From NCBI GenBank assembly GCA_015075635.1, contig JABTUA010000003.1, positions 620,001 through 684,000 of the forward strand: DNA of 64,000 nt, given 5' to 3'. Below the pieces are notes generated by a model. The model was not told where the DNA came from. It saw only the letters and a list, made by a program, of their open reading frames with translations, and made no database searches. The translations under genes and the position numbers were made by a program. This document shows positions 45,247 to 53,953 of this stretch, in pieces; within the stretch, counting starts at the first letter, position 1; each line of letters opens with the position of its first letter. This DNA comes from Polyangiaceae bacterium (lineage in GTDB: Bacteria > Myxococcota_A > Polyangia > Polyangiales > Polyangiaceae).

Positions 45247-45468
45247 ATGCCCACGGCCAAGGTCTTCAAGCATGGGAACAGCCAAGCAGTGCGCCTTCCC
45301 AAGGACTTCCGTGTGGAAGGTGACGAGGTCGAAGTCTCACGAGTTGGCCGGGTGATCATCCTCCGCCCGAAGCGGATCAGCTACGAGGACGCGCTGGCCG
45401 CTGTGGCACGATTCAAGGGAAGACTCGAACGCAGCCAGGACCGCGACCAGGAGCGGCGCCAGCAGTGA
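45247..45468 (+). CDS. vapB: AbrB/SpoVT-type antitoxin
   Basis: A 73-residue protein. TAKVFKHGNSQAVRLPKDFR is the swapped-hairpin AbrB DNA-binding motif of VapB antitoxins, followed by EVEVSRVGRVIILRP. The C-terminal SYEDALAAVARFKG would bind the toxin. It overlaps vapC by 4 nt (GTGA) and precedes it in the normal order. Confidence 0.93.
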   Translation: MPTAKVFKHGNSQAVRLPKDFRVEGDEVEVSRVGRVIILRPKRISYEDALAAVARFKGRLERSQDRDQERRQQ

Positions 45469-45887
45469 TCTGGCTGCTCGATACGAACATCTTGATCTAT
45501 TTCGCCAACAGGCAGCCAGGGTTCGAGCGAATCGCCCGGCGCCTGTCCGGGCGATCACCCGGCGAAGCTCGCATGTCGTCCATCACGCTCTCGGAGCTCG
45601 AGTACGGCGTCGAGAACAGTCGGGCGCGCGACCAAAACCGCGCGGCTCTCGATGACCTCACCGCGCTCGTTCAGGTGGACAGCTACCCCCAGCAAGCTGC
45701 GAGACACTACGCGGAGATCAAGGCCGCTCTCAGGTCGAAGGGTCGGCCCACGAAGCCGTACGACCTGCTCATCGGCGCGCACGCTCGAGCGCTGGACGCA
45801 ACACTCGTCACCAATGACATGGACGATTTCCGGCACATGCCCGGCGTGCGGCTGGTGAATTGGCTGCAGCAGCGTGCCGCGCGCTGA
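45465..45887 (+). CDS. vapC: PIN-domain ribonuclease toxin (VapC)
   Basis: A 140-residue VapC. Motifs: WLLDTNILIYFANRQPG (first Asp), ITLSELEYGVENS (Glu), PYDLLIGAHARAL (Asp) and LVTNDMDDFRHMPGVRLVNW (Asp), the full acidic set for Mg2+-dependent RNA cleavage. The GTG start overlaps the antitoxin stop. LVTNDMDDFRHMPGV is characteristic of the tRNA-cleaving VapC branch in well-studied homologs, but the target here is not known. Confidence 0.94.
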   Translation: MIWLLDTNILIYFANRQPGFERIARRLSGRSPGEARMSSITLSELEYGVENSRARDQNRAALDDLTALVQVDSYPQQAARHYAEIKAALRSKGRPTKPYDLLIGAHARALDATLVTNDMDDFRHMPGVRLVNWLQQRAAR

Positions 45888-45947
45888 TGCGAGCCGGCTT
45901 CTACGCCGCACCCGCGCAGCCACATGGCGTTTCACCGACGCGAGCGG

Positions 45948-48140
45948 TCAGAATGCGTCGATCAGCACACGCGCCTTGGTCTTCGCGATGACGTAGGTCG
46001 CGTCCACGCCTTCGGCGCGGGCGTAGTGGATGCTCTGCCCGCGCCAGGCGTCGCCGGCGCCGATGCGGAAGCTCTTCGGTCCGTCGTCCGTGCGTTCGAC
46101 GCGCACCACGACCTCCGGCGCTTCGAGCCCTCGCCCGGGCTTCTGCGGGCCGAGCTCCAGGGCCGCTTCGGCCCGGAGCGCGATCAAGGTCTCGGAGATC
46201 TCCGCCACACGCGCCGGGGCGAGCTCGATGCCCGAGGCGCGCACGAAGCCATCGGCGCGCCTCTCGAGCACGAGCTTCTTGCCGTTGCGCTCCAGCTCGA
46301 CCTTCGTCGCCACGTCCGGCGTGACGACGAAGACCGAACGATCGAGGAACCAGGTGTCGAGCGCTTCGCGCGCGCGGCGCGGCATCACGAACACGCCCGG
46401 TTCGGAGTCGAGCCTCGCGTAAGCGCCGCCGCTGGTGGACGCGCCGATCGTCAGCACGCGCTCCCGGAGGCCCGCGTCACCGGCGGCGTAGGCGAGCTTC
46501 ACCGTCAGCTCGGGCGTGGCCAGGCCGAAGCTCGGATCGTCGCGCTCGCTCACCCAGCGGTCCGCGGTGAGCCCCCCCAGCTCGTCCACGGCGTTGGTGG
46601 TCAGCGCGACGTCGGCGCGCTTGCCCTTCGGCAGGTCCATCAGGATTTGTCCCGAAGCCTCCCGGTGGATCTTCTGCTCGATGCCGCGGCCCCGGACCTC
46701 GAGGGAGCGGAAGTCGGCGCTGGGGAAGTCCAGCAGCTTCAGGCTGCGCACCAGCGTCGAGTCGGCCTCGAGGGCCCGGGCTGCGTCCGCGTCCACTCGC
46801 AGCACGGCGCCGTCCGCCAGGCGACGCACGGGCAGCTTGCCGTCCTTGTCCGGCTTGCCGAGCTCCACGACCTCTTCGATCACCTTGTCGTCGCTCTCCG
46901 CGGAGGAACGCAGGGTCACCTTGCCCTGCGCCGGCTCGAGCCCGAGCTCGGCGAGCTTCGCGTCCGGGAGGAGCTCACCCTGGGCGCGCACGATGGAGTC
47001 GATGCGGCGATTGCCCGTCTCGAGCTCGACGTCACCCTGCACCGGGGAGCGCAGGACGAAGCCGCTCTCCTTTCGCTCCAGATCGAGCTTCCTGTCGCCG
47101 CGCACCACGCGCAACGACTCGACCTCGTCTTTGCGCAGGGCGAACAGGCCCCTGTCCACCAGCGCCGAGACCTCCGTGTCCAGGCCCGGGAGCACGGAGC
47201 TCGGCACGCACGCCGCCAGCGCATCGGGCTCGCGGCGCAGCGCGACCACGTCGTTGTCGCTCTTGGGGCACCTGCCGCCGACCTCGATCACGGCCTTGGG
47301 GCGCCCCGCCTCCTTGGGCGTGAGCGTGAGCTTCACGTTCTTGCCGCCCGCGAGCGCGGCTTCGGCGTCATTCACCTCAAGGAAGTGGTCCGCCTTCGTG
47401 CGGGCGAACTGGATCAAGACCTGGTCGAATACGTCGCGGTTGACGCGCACGTCGCCCTCCATGCCGTCGAAGCGCCAGCGATCGCGGCCGGCGCTCTTCA
47501 ACGAGCGCCGGACGCCGTCGCTCCCCACGAGCTCGACGTGCGAGAGCTGGTTCGAGGTGTAGGGCAGCATCTGCCGTCCGCGCAACGTGCCGGCGTCCAC
47601 GTCCAGCTCCTTGACCAGCTCTCGGCTCACGATGAACACGCCGCTCTCCGGGCCACCCTCAGCGCGGAGCTCCAGGTAGCGCGAGCCCGGGGGCGACGCG
47701 GCCTCCTTGCCCATGCCGAGCCGGAAGCGGACCTTGCCCATCTCGACCTCCAGCTGGAGGCTCGGGGCGTCCAGGCCGAACTCGCCGCGGTTCACCTCCT
47801 CCGGCTTGATGCGCCGCACGAAGCGCGCGAACTCGAGGGAGCCCAAGAGCTTGTCCACCGCGTAGGCGTCGGCCTCCTCCCGGAAGGGCTCCTCGATGTT
47901 CCAGGTGGTGTCGCCGGCGTCGCCGCTCACGACGCGTGCGACGACCAGGCGCTTGCCGTCCCGCGTGAAGGTGAGCCGCGTGATGTCGTCCTCGCGGAAC
48001 GCGGAGAGCAGGTTGAACGAGCGCGCGTCCTTCTCCCCGGTGGTCACCGTGCCCTGGGTCCACAGCACCACCCCGAGCAGCACCAGCGCCGCCACCACCA
48101 GGCCCAGGTTCACCAGCTGCCGCTTCAGGCCCTTCTGCAT
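45948..48140 (-). CDS. DUF4340-type subunit of a Gld-like ABC transporter
   Basis: A 730-residue protein with one N-terminal membrane helix (LVNLGLVVAALVLLGVVLW) and a long, extracytoplasmic beta-rich body. Repeated modules resemble DUF4340: WNIEEPFREEADAYAVDKLL, the FGLDAPSLQLEVEMG pattern, and further copies such as LGLEPAQGKVTLRSS and FGLATPELTVKLAY. DUF4340 proteins accompany GldG-type ABC subunits. The ATG overlaps the upstream GldG-like stop by 1 nt (TGATG), so it is the last gene of that operon. Function of the system is unknown beyond likely envelope transport. Confidence 0.85.
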   Translation of the reverse strand: MQKGLKRQLVNLGLVVAALVLLGVVLWTQGTVTTGEKDARSFNLLSAFREDDITRLTFTRDGKRLVVARVVSGDAGDTTWNIEEPFREEADAYAVDKLLGSLEFARFVRRIKPEEVNRGEFGLDAPSLQLEVEMGKVRFRLGMGKEAASPPGSRYLELRAEGGPESGVFIVSRELVKELDVDAGTLRGRQMLPYTSNQLSHVELVGSDGVRRSLKSAGRDRWRFDGMEGDVRVNRDVFDQVLIQFARTKADHFLEVNDAEAALAGGKNVKLTLTPKEAGRPKAVIEVGGRCPKSDNDVVALRREPDALAACVPSSVLPGLDTEVSALVDRGLFALRKDEVESLRVVRGDRKLDLERKESGFVLRSPVQGDVELETGNRRIDSIVRAQGELLPDAKLAELGLEPAQGKVTLRSSAESDDKVIEEVVELGKPDKDGKLPVRRLADGAVLRVDADAARALEADSTLVRSLKLLDFPSADFRSLEVRGRGIEQKIHREASGQILMDLPKGKRADVALTTNAVDELGGLTADRWVSERDDPSFGLATPELTVKLAYAAGDAGLRERVLTIGASTSGGAYARLDSEPGVFVMPRRAREALDTWFLDRSVFVVTPDVATKVELERNGKKLVLERRADGFVRASGIELAPARVAEISETLIALRAEAALELGPQKPGRGLEAPEVVVRVERTDDGPKSFRIGAGDAWRGQSIHYARAEGVDATYVIAKTKARVLIDAF

Positions 48141-49738
48141 CAGCCCTCGTCCTCGGGCTCGTCACGCTTGCCCTCGGCCGCGCGCTCGCCGCCCGCCCGC
48201 GAGCGCTTCTCCTTGCCGCGCCGCCGGAGCATCACGAAGACGCCGAGCGCCGCCGCCGAGAGCGGCATGTAGACGAGCACGTAGCGCAGGACCTCACCCA
48301 GGGACTCCTCGGTCAGCGCCAGCCCGACGTCGTGGCCCTGCTTCTCGGGCACGCTGACCAGGGCGGGGCGCGCGGAGAGCCACGACAGCGCGCTCTCGAC
48401 GAACAGGCGGTTGCCCATCAGGGTGGGCTCGCGCCAGTTGCGGCCCCAGGCCAGGTTGGCGCTGCCGGCGAACACCGCGCGCGGACCGTGGGCAGCGCTC
48501 GACCCGGCGGGCTTGGGCAGCTCCACCGCGTACGCCACGGTGAACGGACCGCCGGCGTCGCTCGGCGCCTTCTCCACCGGCTTGCCCTGCTCGACGAACG
48601 GGCGCACGTCCTTCAGCGCGAAGGCCTCGGCGCTGGTGACGAGCAGCGGCAGCGCCGCCGAGCCGTCCGCTGCCCGGAGGCTCTGCGCGGCGCTGAGCAG
48701 CACCTTGAAGCGCGCCTTGTCTCCCTTCAGGAGACCGCCGGTGATGCCGTGGGCCTTGGGGAGCGAGAAGAAGGTCTCGCCCAGCCCTTGAGGCAGCCGC
48801 GCCTCCTCGCTCCGCTCGACGATGAAGTCGTTGCCGAGCTCGACGCCGGCGACGCGGCCCAGCGGCTCGAGGCCCGTGCTCTGGATGCGGTTGTCCTCGT
48901 CTAGCACCGGGTTCGCCAGCACCAGCACGTTGCCGCCGTCGCGCAGGTAACCGGCGAGATCGTTCGCCACCTTCTCCGGGATGCGCACCTCCGGTCCCAC
49001 GACCGCCACGACCTGGCAGTCCGCGAGCTTCTCGCCTGGCTTCGGCGACGAGAGGTCGAGCAGCACGCTCTCGTAGTTGTTCTTCTGGAGGCGGAAGCGC
49101 AGCTCCGCCAGGCCCTGCGGGCCGCCGTCGTCGATGGAGATCTCCTGGTGCCCAGCGGTGAAGCAGATCTTCGTGCTCTGCTTCTCCAGCACGTTGCGGA
49201 TGCCCTCGGTCAGCGCCTGCTCGAGCTTGGGCTTGCTGCGCCCGTCCTCCTCGTCGTACGCGACCATGTCGTCCGTGGTCACGAACCAGTGGCGCTCGCC
49301 GCGAGCGATCACCAGGCTGGCGTCGGTGACCACGCGGCCGTCCTCGGTCTTGCCGGCGACGATGCCGTACTTCTGCTGGAGCGCCAGGAACTCGGCGGGG
49401 CTCCGATCCGGATCGACGTAGCGGGTCTGGAGCTTCGTCGTCTCCGCGCCGTAGGCCGTGAGCATGTGGCGCACGCTGACGGCGAGCGGGTCGCTGGCGC
49501 TCAAAAAGACGATCACCTCGATGGGCTCGCCCAGGCCACGCAGGGTCTCGACGGTCGCCGGCGAGAGCGTGTAGAGGCCGCTCTGGGTGAAGTCCCAGCG
49601 CTTGTAGAAGCGCGCGACGAGCACGTTGCACAGGACGGCGATCACCGCGGCGGCCACGACACCGGCGGCGGCCAGCACCTTGAAGGCCGGCGTCACCGCC
49701 GTCGGAGGCGCGGGCTTCTGGGTGGGCTTCTTGGCCAT
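48140..49738 (-). CDS. GldG-like ABC transporter auxiliary subunit
   Basis: A 532-residue protein. One N-terminal helix (FKVLAAAGVVAAAVIAVLC) and one C-terminal helix (VLVYMPLSAAALGVFVML) bracket an extracytoplasmic domain. The family start is WDFTQSGLYTLSPATVETLR, followed by IEVIVFLSASDPL and an internal ABC_transp_aux pattern (ICFTAGHQEISID, VAVVGPEVRIPEKVANDLAGYL). GldG is paired with GldF in the gliding-associated ABC transporter of Bacteroidetes; homologs are found in many other bacteria. It overlaps the permease gene (TGATG) and the DUF4340 gene by 1 nt each. Confidence 0.88.
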   Translation of the reverse strand: MAKKPTQKPAPPTAVTPAFKVLAAAGVVAAAVIAVLCNVLVARFYKRWDFTQSGLYTLSPATVETLRGLGEPIEVIVFLSASDPLAVSVRHMLTAYGAETTKLQTRYVDPDRSPAEFLALQQKYGIVAGKTEDGRVVTDASLVIARGERHWFVTTDDMVAYDEEDGRSKPKLEQALTEGIRNVLEKQSTKICFTAGHQEISIDDGGPQGLAELRFRLQKNNYESVLLDLSSPKPGEKLADCQVVAVVGPEVRIPEKVANDLAGYLRDGGNVLVLANPVLDEDNRIQSTGLEPLGRVAGVELGNDFIVERSEEARLPQGLGETFFSLPKAHGITGGLLKGDKARFKVLLSAAQSLRAADGSAALPLLVTSAEAFALKDVRPFVEQGKPVEKAPSDAGGPFTVAYAVELPKPAGSSAAHGPRAVFAGSANLAWGRNWREPTLMGNRLFVESALSWLSARPALVSVPEKQGHDVGLALTEESLGEVLRYVLVYMPLSAAALGVFVMLRRRGKEKRSRAGGERAAEGKRDEPEDEG

Positions 49739-50484
49739 CAGCCCCACCTCCAGGAGTCCACCACGCGCACGGTGACGAAGAGCGGCAGCGCGACCAGCGT
49801 GCCGTCGAAGACCAGGCGGCGGAGATCGACGATGCCCTTGGACATCTCGTCCATCTGCGAGAGCACCGAGACGTGCGTCGAGACGTCGCGCAGGAGCCCG
49901 GCGTCGAACACGTATTCGCCGATGCCCAGGATGAACAGGCCGAAGATCACCAGCATGGTGAGCACGAAGGCGGTGAGCTGGCTCCGGGTCATCGCGCTCA
50001 TCAGCGTGCCCACCGCCAGGTAGCCGGCACCGACGCCGAACACCCCGAGGTAGCTCGACCCGACCACGCGCCAGTCCACCTGGCCGGTGTTGCGCAGGAT
50101 CAGGATGAAGAGCAGGGTCGGCAGCCACATCGCCACGTAGGTGGCGAGCGTCGCCAGGTACTTGCCCAAGACCACGCCGGCCGGCGTGACCGGCGCCGTG
50201 AGCAACGCCTCGATGGTGCCGCTGCGGCGCTCCTCGGCGAACACGCGCATGGTCAGCGCCGGACACACCAACAGCAAGGAGACCAGGAGGAAAATCGACT
50301 GCCCGAAGTAGGCCTGCACCGGACCGCTGTCGATCGACGCGCTGGTCATGCTCGAGACGTGCACGACGATGGAGTAGAAGCTCAGCCCCTGGATCAGCAG
50401 GAACACGACCAGGAGCACCCAGGCCAGCGGCGTGACCCAGAGCGAGAGCATCTCGCGGCGGAAGATCGGCAGCGTGCCGCTCAT
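49738..50484 (-). CDS. ABC transporter permease (GldF-like)
   Basis: A 248-residue membrane protein with six hydrophobic helices, for example PLAWVLLVVFLLIQGLSFYS and LVCPALTMRVFAEERRSGTIEA. The FAEERRSGTIEALLTAPVTP segment is the conserved coupling loop of ABC-2 permeases of the GldF/NosY type. ATG 50484 overlaps the ATPase stop (ATGA), so the gene is translated with the ATPase. It should form the transmembrane path of the complex. Confidence 0.9.
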   Translation of the reverse strand: MSGTLPIFRREMLSLWVTPLAWVLLVVFLLIQGLSFYSIVVHVSSMTSASIDSGPVQAYFGQSIFLLVSLLLVCPALTMRVFAEERRSGTIEALLTAPVTPAGVVLGKYLATLATYVAMWLPTLLFILILRNTGQVDWRVVGSSYLGVFGVGAGYLAVGTLMSAMTRSQLTAFVLTMLVIFGLFILGIGEYVFDAGLLRDVSTHVSVLSQMDEMSKGIVDLRRLVFDGTLVALPLFVTVRVVDSWRWG

Positions 50485-51458
50485 TCCTCGGTCTCCTGCT
50501 CGGCCGCGGCGTCGGCCTCGTCCCGGGTCAGCTCCGCGAACACGTCCTCGAGGGTCGCCCGGGAGGGCCCAGCTTCGCGCACCCCGAGCCCGGCAGCGCA
50601 CAGCGCCCCCACCGCGGCCTCGAGCACGGCACCGACGTTGCTCTCGCCCTTGGCCAGCGTGAGGGTCACCCGCGACAGCTCCGCGTCGTCGCCCTTCCGC
50701 GCCTTGACCCGGCGCACCCCCGGGAGCGCTTCCAGCAGCGACACCGCCCGGGCGCGATCGCCGCGCACCGTGACCACGGCGCCGTCGGCGCGCCGGCGCG
50801 CGCGCAGCTCGTCGATGCTGCCCTCGGCGACCAAGCGGCCGCGCGCGATCACGATGGCGCGATCGCAGGTGCTCTCCACCTCGCTCAGGATGTGGGTCGA
50901 GAGCAGGATGGTGTGGCTCTCGCCCAGCTCGCGGATCAAGCGCCGCACCTCGCGGATCTGGTTGGGATCGAGCCCGGCGGTGGGCTCGTCCAGGATCAGG
51001 AGCGGCGGGTTCGCGACCAGCGCGTCGGCCAGGCCCACCCGTTGCCGGTAGCCCTTCGACAGGTGGCCGATGACGGTGTCCGCCATCTCGGTGACCACCG
51101 CCAGGCTCATGGCGCGCTCCACCGCGCGCTTGCGCTCGGCCCGCGCCACCTTCTTCACCGCGGCCCTGAAGGCCAGGTACTCGCGCACGCGCATCTCCGG
51201 GTACAAGGGCGCGGACTCCGGCATGTAACCGATGGCGCGGCGGGCCTCCTGGCTGTCCTCGACGATGTCGTGCCCGGCGACGCGCACGCGGCCGCTGGTC
51301 GCACCCAGGAAGCCGACCAGGATGCGCATGGTCGTGCTCTTGCCGGCGCCGTTCGGGCCCAGGAAGCCCACGATCTCTCCCTTGCCCACCGAGAACGACA
51401 CGTCGCGGACGGCCACGACGGTGCCGTAGTCCTTCGTCAGGCGCTCGACCTCGATCAT
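50481..51458 (-). CDS. ABC transporter ATP-binding protein (GldA-like)
   Basis: A 325-residue ATPase, first gene of the four-gene operon. Walker A is GFLGPNGAGKSTTMRIL, the signature is LSKGYRQRVGLADAL, Walker B is PLLILDEPTAGLDPNQ, and the switch His is in LLSTHILSEVE. A C-terminal regulatory part of about 100 residues (AVVTVRGDRARAVSLLEAL) and an acidic tail follow. The substrate is unknown; GldA-type ATPases pair with GldF/GldG proteins as here. Confidence 0.93.
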   Translation of the reverse strand: MIEVERLTKDYGTVVAVRDVSFSVGKGEIVGFLGPNGAGKSTTMRILVGFLGATSGRVRVAGHDIVEDSQEARRAIGYMPESAPLYPEMRVREYLAFRAAVKKVARAERKRAVERAMSLAVVTEMADTVIGHLSKGYRQRVGLADALVANPPLLILDEPTAGLDPNQIREVRRLIRELGESHTILLSTHILSEVESTCDRAIVIARGRLVAEGSIDELRARRRADGAVVTVRGDRARAVSLLEALPGVRRVKARKGDDAELSRVTLTLAKGESNVGAVLEAAVGALCAAGLGVREAGPSRATLEDVFAELTRDEADAAAEQETEE

Positions 51459-51500
51459 CGACGGGGCGGAGATAGCATGGTTTCTCGGGGCAGGGAGAGC

Positions 51501-51698
51501 CTAACCCCCCAGAACCCGGGCAATCGCGCGGCGCACCCAGGACAGCGGGTTGCACACGTCGGAGACCGCGGGCGTCCCCGTCAGCTGCTCGTAGCAGAGG
51601 CGAGGCGCCGGCCACGCCAGCACGGCGACGATCAGCAGGATGATCAACACGCTCACCAGCACGCCGAGCGCGGGCGACTGCGTCTTGGGCTCACTCAC
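51501..51698 (-). CDS. Small single-pass membrane protein
   Basis: A 65-residue protein with one helix, ALGVLVSVLIILLIVAVLAW (about 10-30), then a short tail with two Cys (RLCYEQ, VSDVCNPLSW). It lies 42 nt upstream of the ABC operon in the same direction. No family recognised; ATG and composition make it a plausible small gene. Confidence 0.5.
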   Translation of the reverse strand: MSEPKTQSPALGVLVSVLIILLIVAVLAWPAPRLCYEQLTGTPAVSDVCNPLSWVRRAIARVLGG

Positions 51699-51775
51699 TG
51701 TCGTCCGGCCGGCACTCTAGCCTCCGCAGCAAAACGCCGCTACCCGCCCGAGGGCGCGCGTGCCACCTTTCGCGC

Positions 51776-53017
51776 GTGAACGAGGCCGGTTCGAAGAGCC
51801 ACCCGCGCGCGGCCTTCGCCCACCGGGACTTCCGCCTGTACATGGCGGCCCGCTTCATGACCGTGGTCGGCGGCCAGATGCAGTCGGTGGCGGTGGGCTG
51901 GCAGATCTACACCTTCACGAACGACCCGCTGCACCTCGGCTGGGTCGGGCTCGCGCAGTTCCTGCCCATGATGTTGTTTGCGCTGCCGAGCGGGCACGTC
52001 GCGGACCGTTTCGCGCGCCGGAACGTGCTCCTCGGCTGCTTTCTGGCTGCAGGCCTCGCGTCGGCGGCGCTCTCACTGACCTCCGTTGGAGCTCCCAACC
52101 TGCTGGTGCTGTACTCGCTCCTGGTCGTGCTCGGGACGACGCGCGCGTTCTACGGCCCGGCGGCCAGCGCGTTCTTGCCGTCGCTCGTGCCCAAGCAAGA
52201 CTTCCCGAACGCCGTGGCGTGGAGCGCGACGAACTGGCAGGTCGCGACCATCGGGGGGCCCGCGCTGGGCGGCATCGTGTACGGCGCCTTCGGGCCGTCG
52301 GTGGTGTACGCGGCGACCGCGTTGTGCTCGTTCGGAGCGTTGCTCTTGGTGGCGGGCATCGGCGCCCGCTCGGCTCCGTCGGCGGAGCAGGCGCCGAGCC
52401 TCTCGACGCTCTTGGCCGGGCTCGCCTACGTGTGGCGCCAGAAGATCCTGCTCGGCGCCATCACGCTCGATCTGTTCGCGGTGCTCCTGGGCGGGGCGGT
52501 GGCGCTGCTCCCGGCGCTGGCCAAGGACGTGCTGCACGTGGGCCCCGGGGGGCTCGGCCTCTTGCGCGGAGCGCCGGCCGTCGGCGCGGCCTTGATGGCC
52601 GTTTCCCTGGCGTATCGTCCGCTCAGGCGGCGGGCAGGGGCGACCATGCTCGTTTCGGTCGTCGTCTTCGGTCTGGCCACCGTGGTGCTCGGGCTCTCCA
52701 AGAGCTTCGCGCTCTCGCTCGCCGCGCTGGTCGTGCTGGGCGCGTCCGACATGGTCAGCGTGTTCGTGCGCCAGAACCTAGTGCAGCTCGGCACCCCGGA
52801 CGCGATGCGCGGGCGCGTGAGCGCGGTGAACCTGGTGTTCATCGGGGCGTCGAACGAGCTCGGCGAGGCCGAGTCCGGCGTCACGGCCGCCTGGCTCGGG
52901 ATCGTCCCTGCGGTGGTCGCCGGGGGCATCGGCACCGTCCTGGTGGTGGGGCTGTGCGCGCTCGCGTTCCCGGCGCTGAGGAAGGTCGATAGGTTGCAGG
53001 ACCTGCGTGCAGCCTGA
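51776..53017 (+). CDS. MFS transporter of the MFS_3 (EntS-like) type
   Basis: A 413-residue protein with about 12 membrane helices. The start, AFAHRDFRLYMAARFMTVVG, then VAVGWQIYTFTNDPLHLG and GHVADRFARRNVL, matches MFS_3 exporters (enterobactin exporter EntS group) including the loop 2-3 motif. The middle loop AYVWRQKILLGAI is also typical. It probably exports a small molecule by proton antiport. No siderophore genes are nearby. GTG 51776 is the family-consistent start. Confidence 0.88.
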   Translation: MNEAGSKSHPRAAFAHRDFRLYMAARFMTVVGGQMQSVAVGWQIYTFTNDPLHLGWVGLAQFLPMMLFALPSGHVADRFARRNVLLGCFLAAGLASAALSLTSVGAPNLLVLYSLLVVLGTTRAFYGPAASAFLPSLVPKQDFPNAVAWSATNWQVATIGGPALGGIVYGAFGPSVVYAATALCSFGALLLVAGIGARSAPSAEQAPSLSTLLAGLAYVWRQKILLGAITLDLFAVLLGGAVALLPALAKDVLHVGPGGLGLLRGAPAVGAALMAVSLAYRPLRRRAGATMLVSVVVFGLATVVLGLSKSFALSLAALVVLGASDMVSVFVRQNLVQLGTPDAMRGRVSAVNLVFIGASNELGEAESGVTAAWLGIVPAVVAGGIGTVLVVGLCALAFPALRKVDRLQDLRAA

Positions 53018-53030
53018 CCCGGGTTCTGCG

Positions 53031-53036
53031 TAGCAT
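53031..53036 (+). promoter_or_regulatory. -10-like box of the PhnD-like gene
   Basis: TAGCAT lies 9 nt before the ATG at 53046, overlapping the end of nothing coding; the MFS gene stops 13 nt earlier. Confidence 0.45.
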
Positions 53037-53045
53037 CCGCTGCCG

Positions 53046-53951
53046 ATGCCTCTCCGTCTCCTGACCCTGCTGCTCGCGTTCGTCGCGGTCCTCCTCACGG
53101 GCTGCCGGCGCGACGACGAGCGGCTCGGGGCTCCGGGCGCGCCGCTCGTCGTCCTGCTCTCGGAGTCGCATGGCGCCGACGCGGCCCGCGTACGCGAGCT
53201 CGAACAGCTGCTCGCCAAGGCCTCGGGGCTCCGCATCGAGCTCCGCGTCGCGCCCAGCAGCGAGGACGCGGTGCGCATGGCGGGCAGCCCCAACGTGGAC
53301 GCGGCGTTGCTCAGCGTCTTCGAGTACCTGTTCTGCCGGCAGCTGCACGGCGTCAGCGCTGGCCTCCGAGTGGTGCGGGTGGGCGGCGCCAAGGCGCACC
53401 ACGGGGAAATCGTCGCCAAGAGCTCGGGCCCCGTGAAGTCCCTGTCCGACCTCCAGGGCAAGAAGGTGGCCTTCGTCGATCGCTACTCGAGCACCGGCTA
53501 CCTGTTGCCCTCGAAGCTGCTCGCCGACGCGAAGGTGAGCGTCACGCCGCTCTTCACTGGATCGCACGCGGCGGCCTTGGCCGCGCTGAAAGAGGGGCGC
53601 GCCGACGCCGCCGCGACCTACGAGGACAGCGTGAAAGGGGACCCGGAGCTGACGGTGCTGGGCAAGACGCCGGAGCTCCCCAACGAGCCGCTGTTCTTCC
53701 GCGCTGGGCTGCCGGCGGACAAGCGCCAGAAGCTGATGGACGCCTTCCTGAGCGTCGCGGCGACGAGCGAGGGCAAGCAGGCGCTCGCTGGCATCGCCCA
53801 CGTCGAGGGCTTCGAGCCGGCGACGGACACCGAGTACAAGGGCGCCGCTGTCCTGATCAGCAGCATCGGCAAATCCGTGAAGGACGTGGTGCCGCAGGGC
53901 TGGATCTTGACCCACGAGGCAGAGAGCCGGCCGGGGGATCTGGCGCCGTGA
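53046..53951 (+). CDS. PhnD-like phosphate/phosphonate ABC solute-binding lipoprotein
   Basis: A 301-residue lipoprotein (signal LLTLLLAFVAVLLTGC). The body fits the PhnD/TctC-like periplasmic binding fold: LVVLLSESHGADAARVRELE, then SDLQGKKVAFVDRYSSTGYL, in which STGY and the Ser/Thr cluster bind an oxyanion in PhnD relatives. ALKEGRADAAATYEDS completes the pattern. Ligand could be phosphonate, phosphite or another anion. No permease or ATPase gene is adjacent, so it may act as a sensor or work with an unlinked transporter. Confidence 0.85.
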   Translation: MPLRLLTLLLAFVAVLLTGCRRDDERLGAPGAPLVVLLSESHGADAARVRELEQLLAKASGLRIELRVAPSSEDAVRMAGSPNVDAALLSVFEYLFCRQLHGVSAGLRVVRVGGAKAHHGEIVAKSSGPVKSLSDLQGKKVAFVDRYSSTGYLLPSKLLADAKVSVTPLFTGSHAAALAALKEGRADAAATYEDSVKGDPELTVLGKTPELPNEPLFFRAGLPADKRQKLMDAFLSVAATSEGKQALAGIAHVEGFEPATDTEYKGAAVLISSIGKSVKDVVPQGWILTHEAESRPGDLAP

Positions 53952-53953
53952 GC

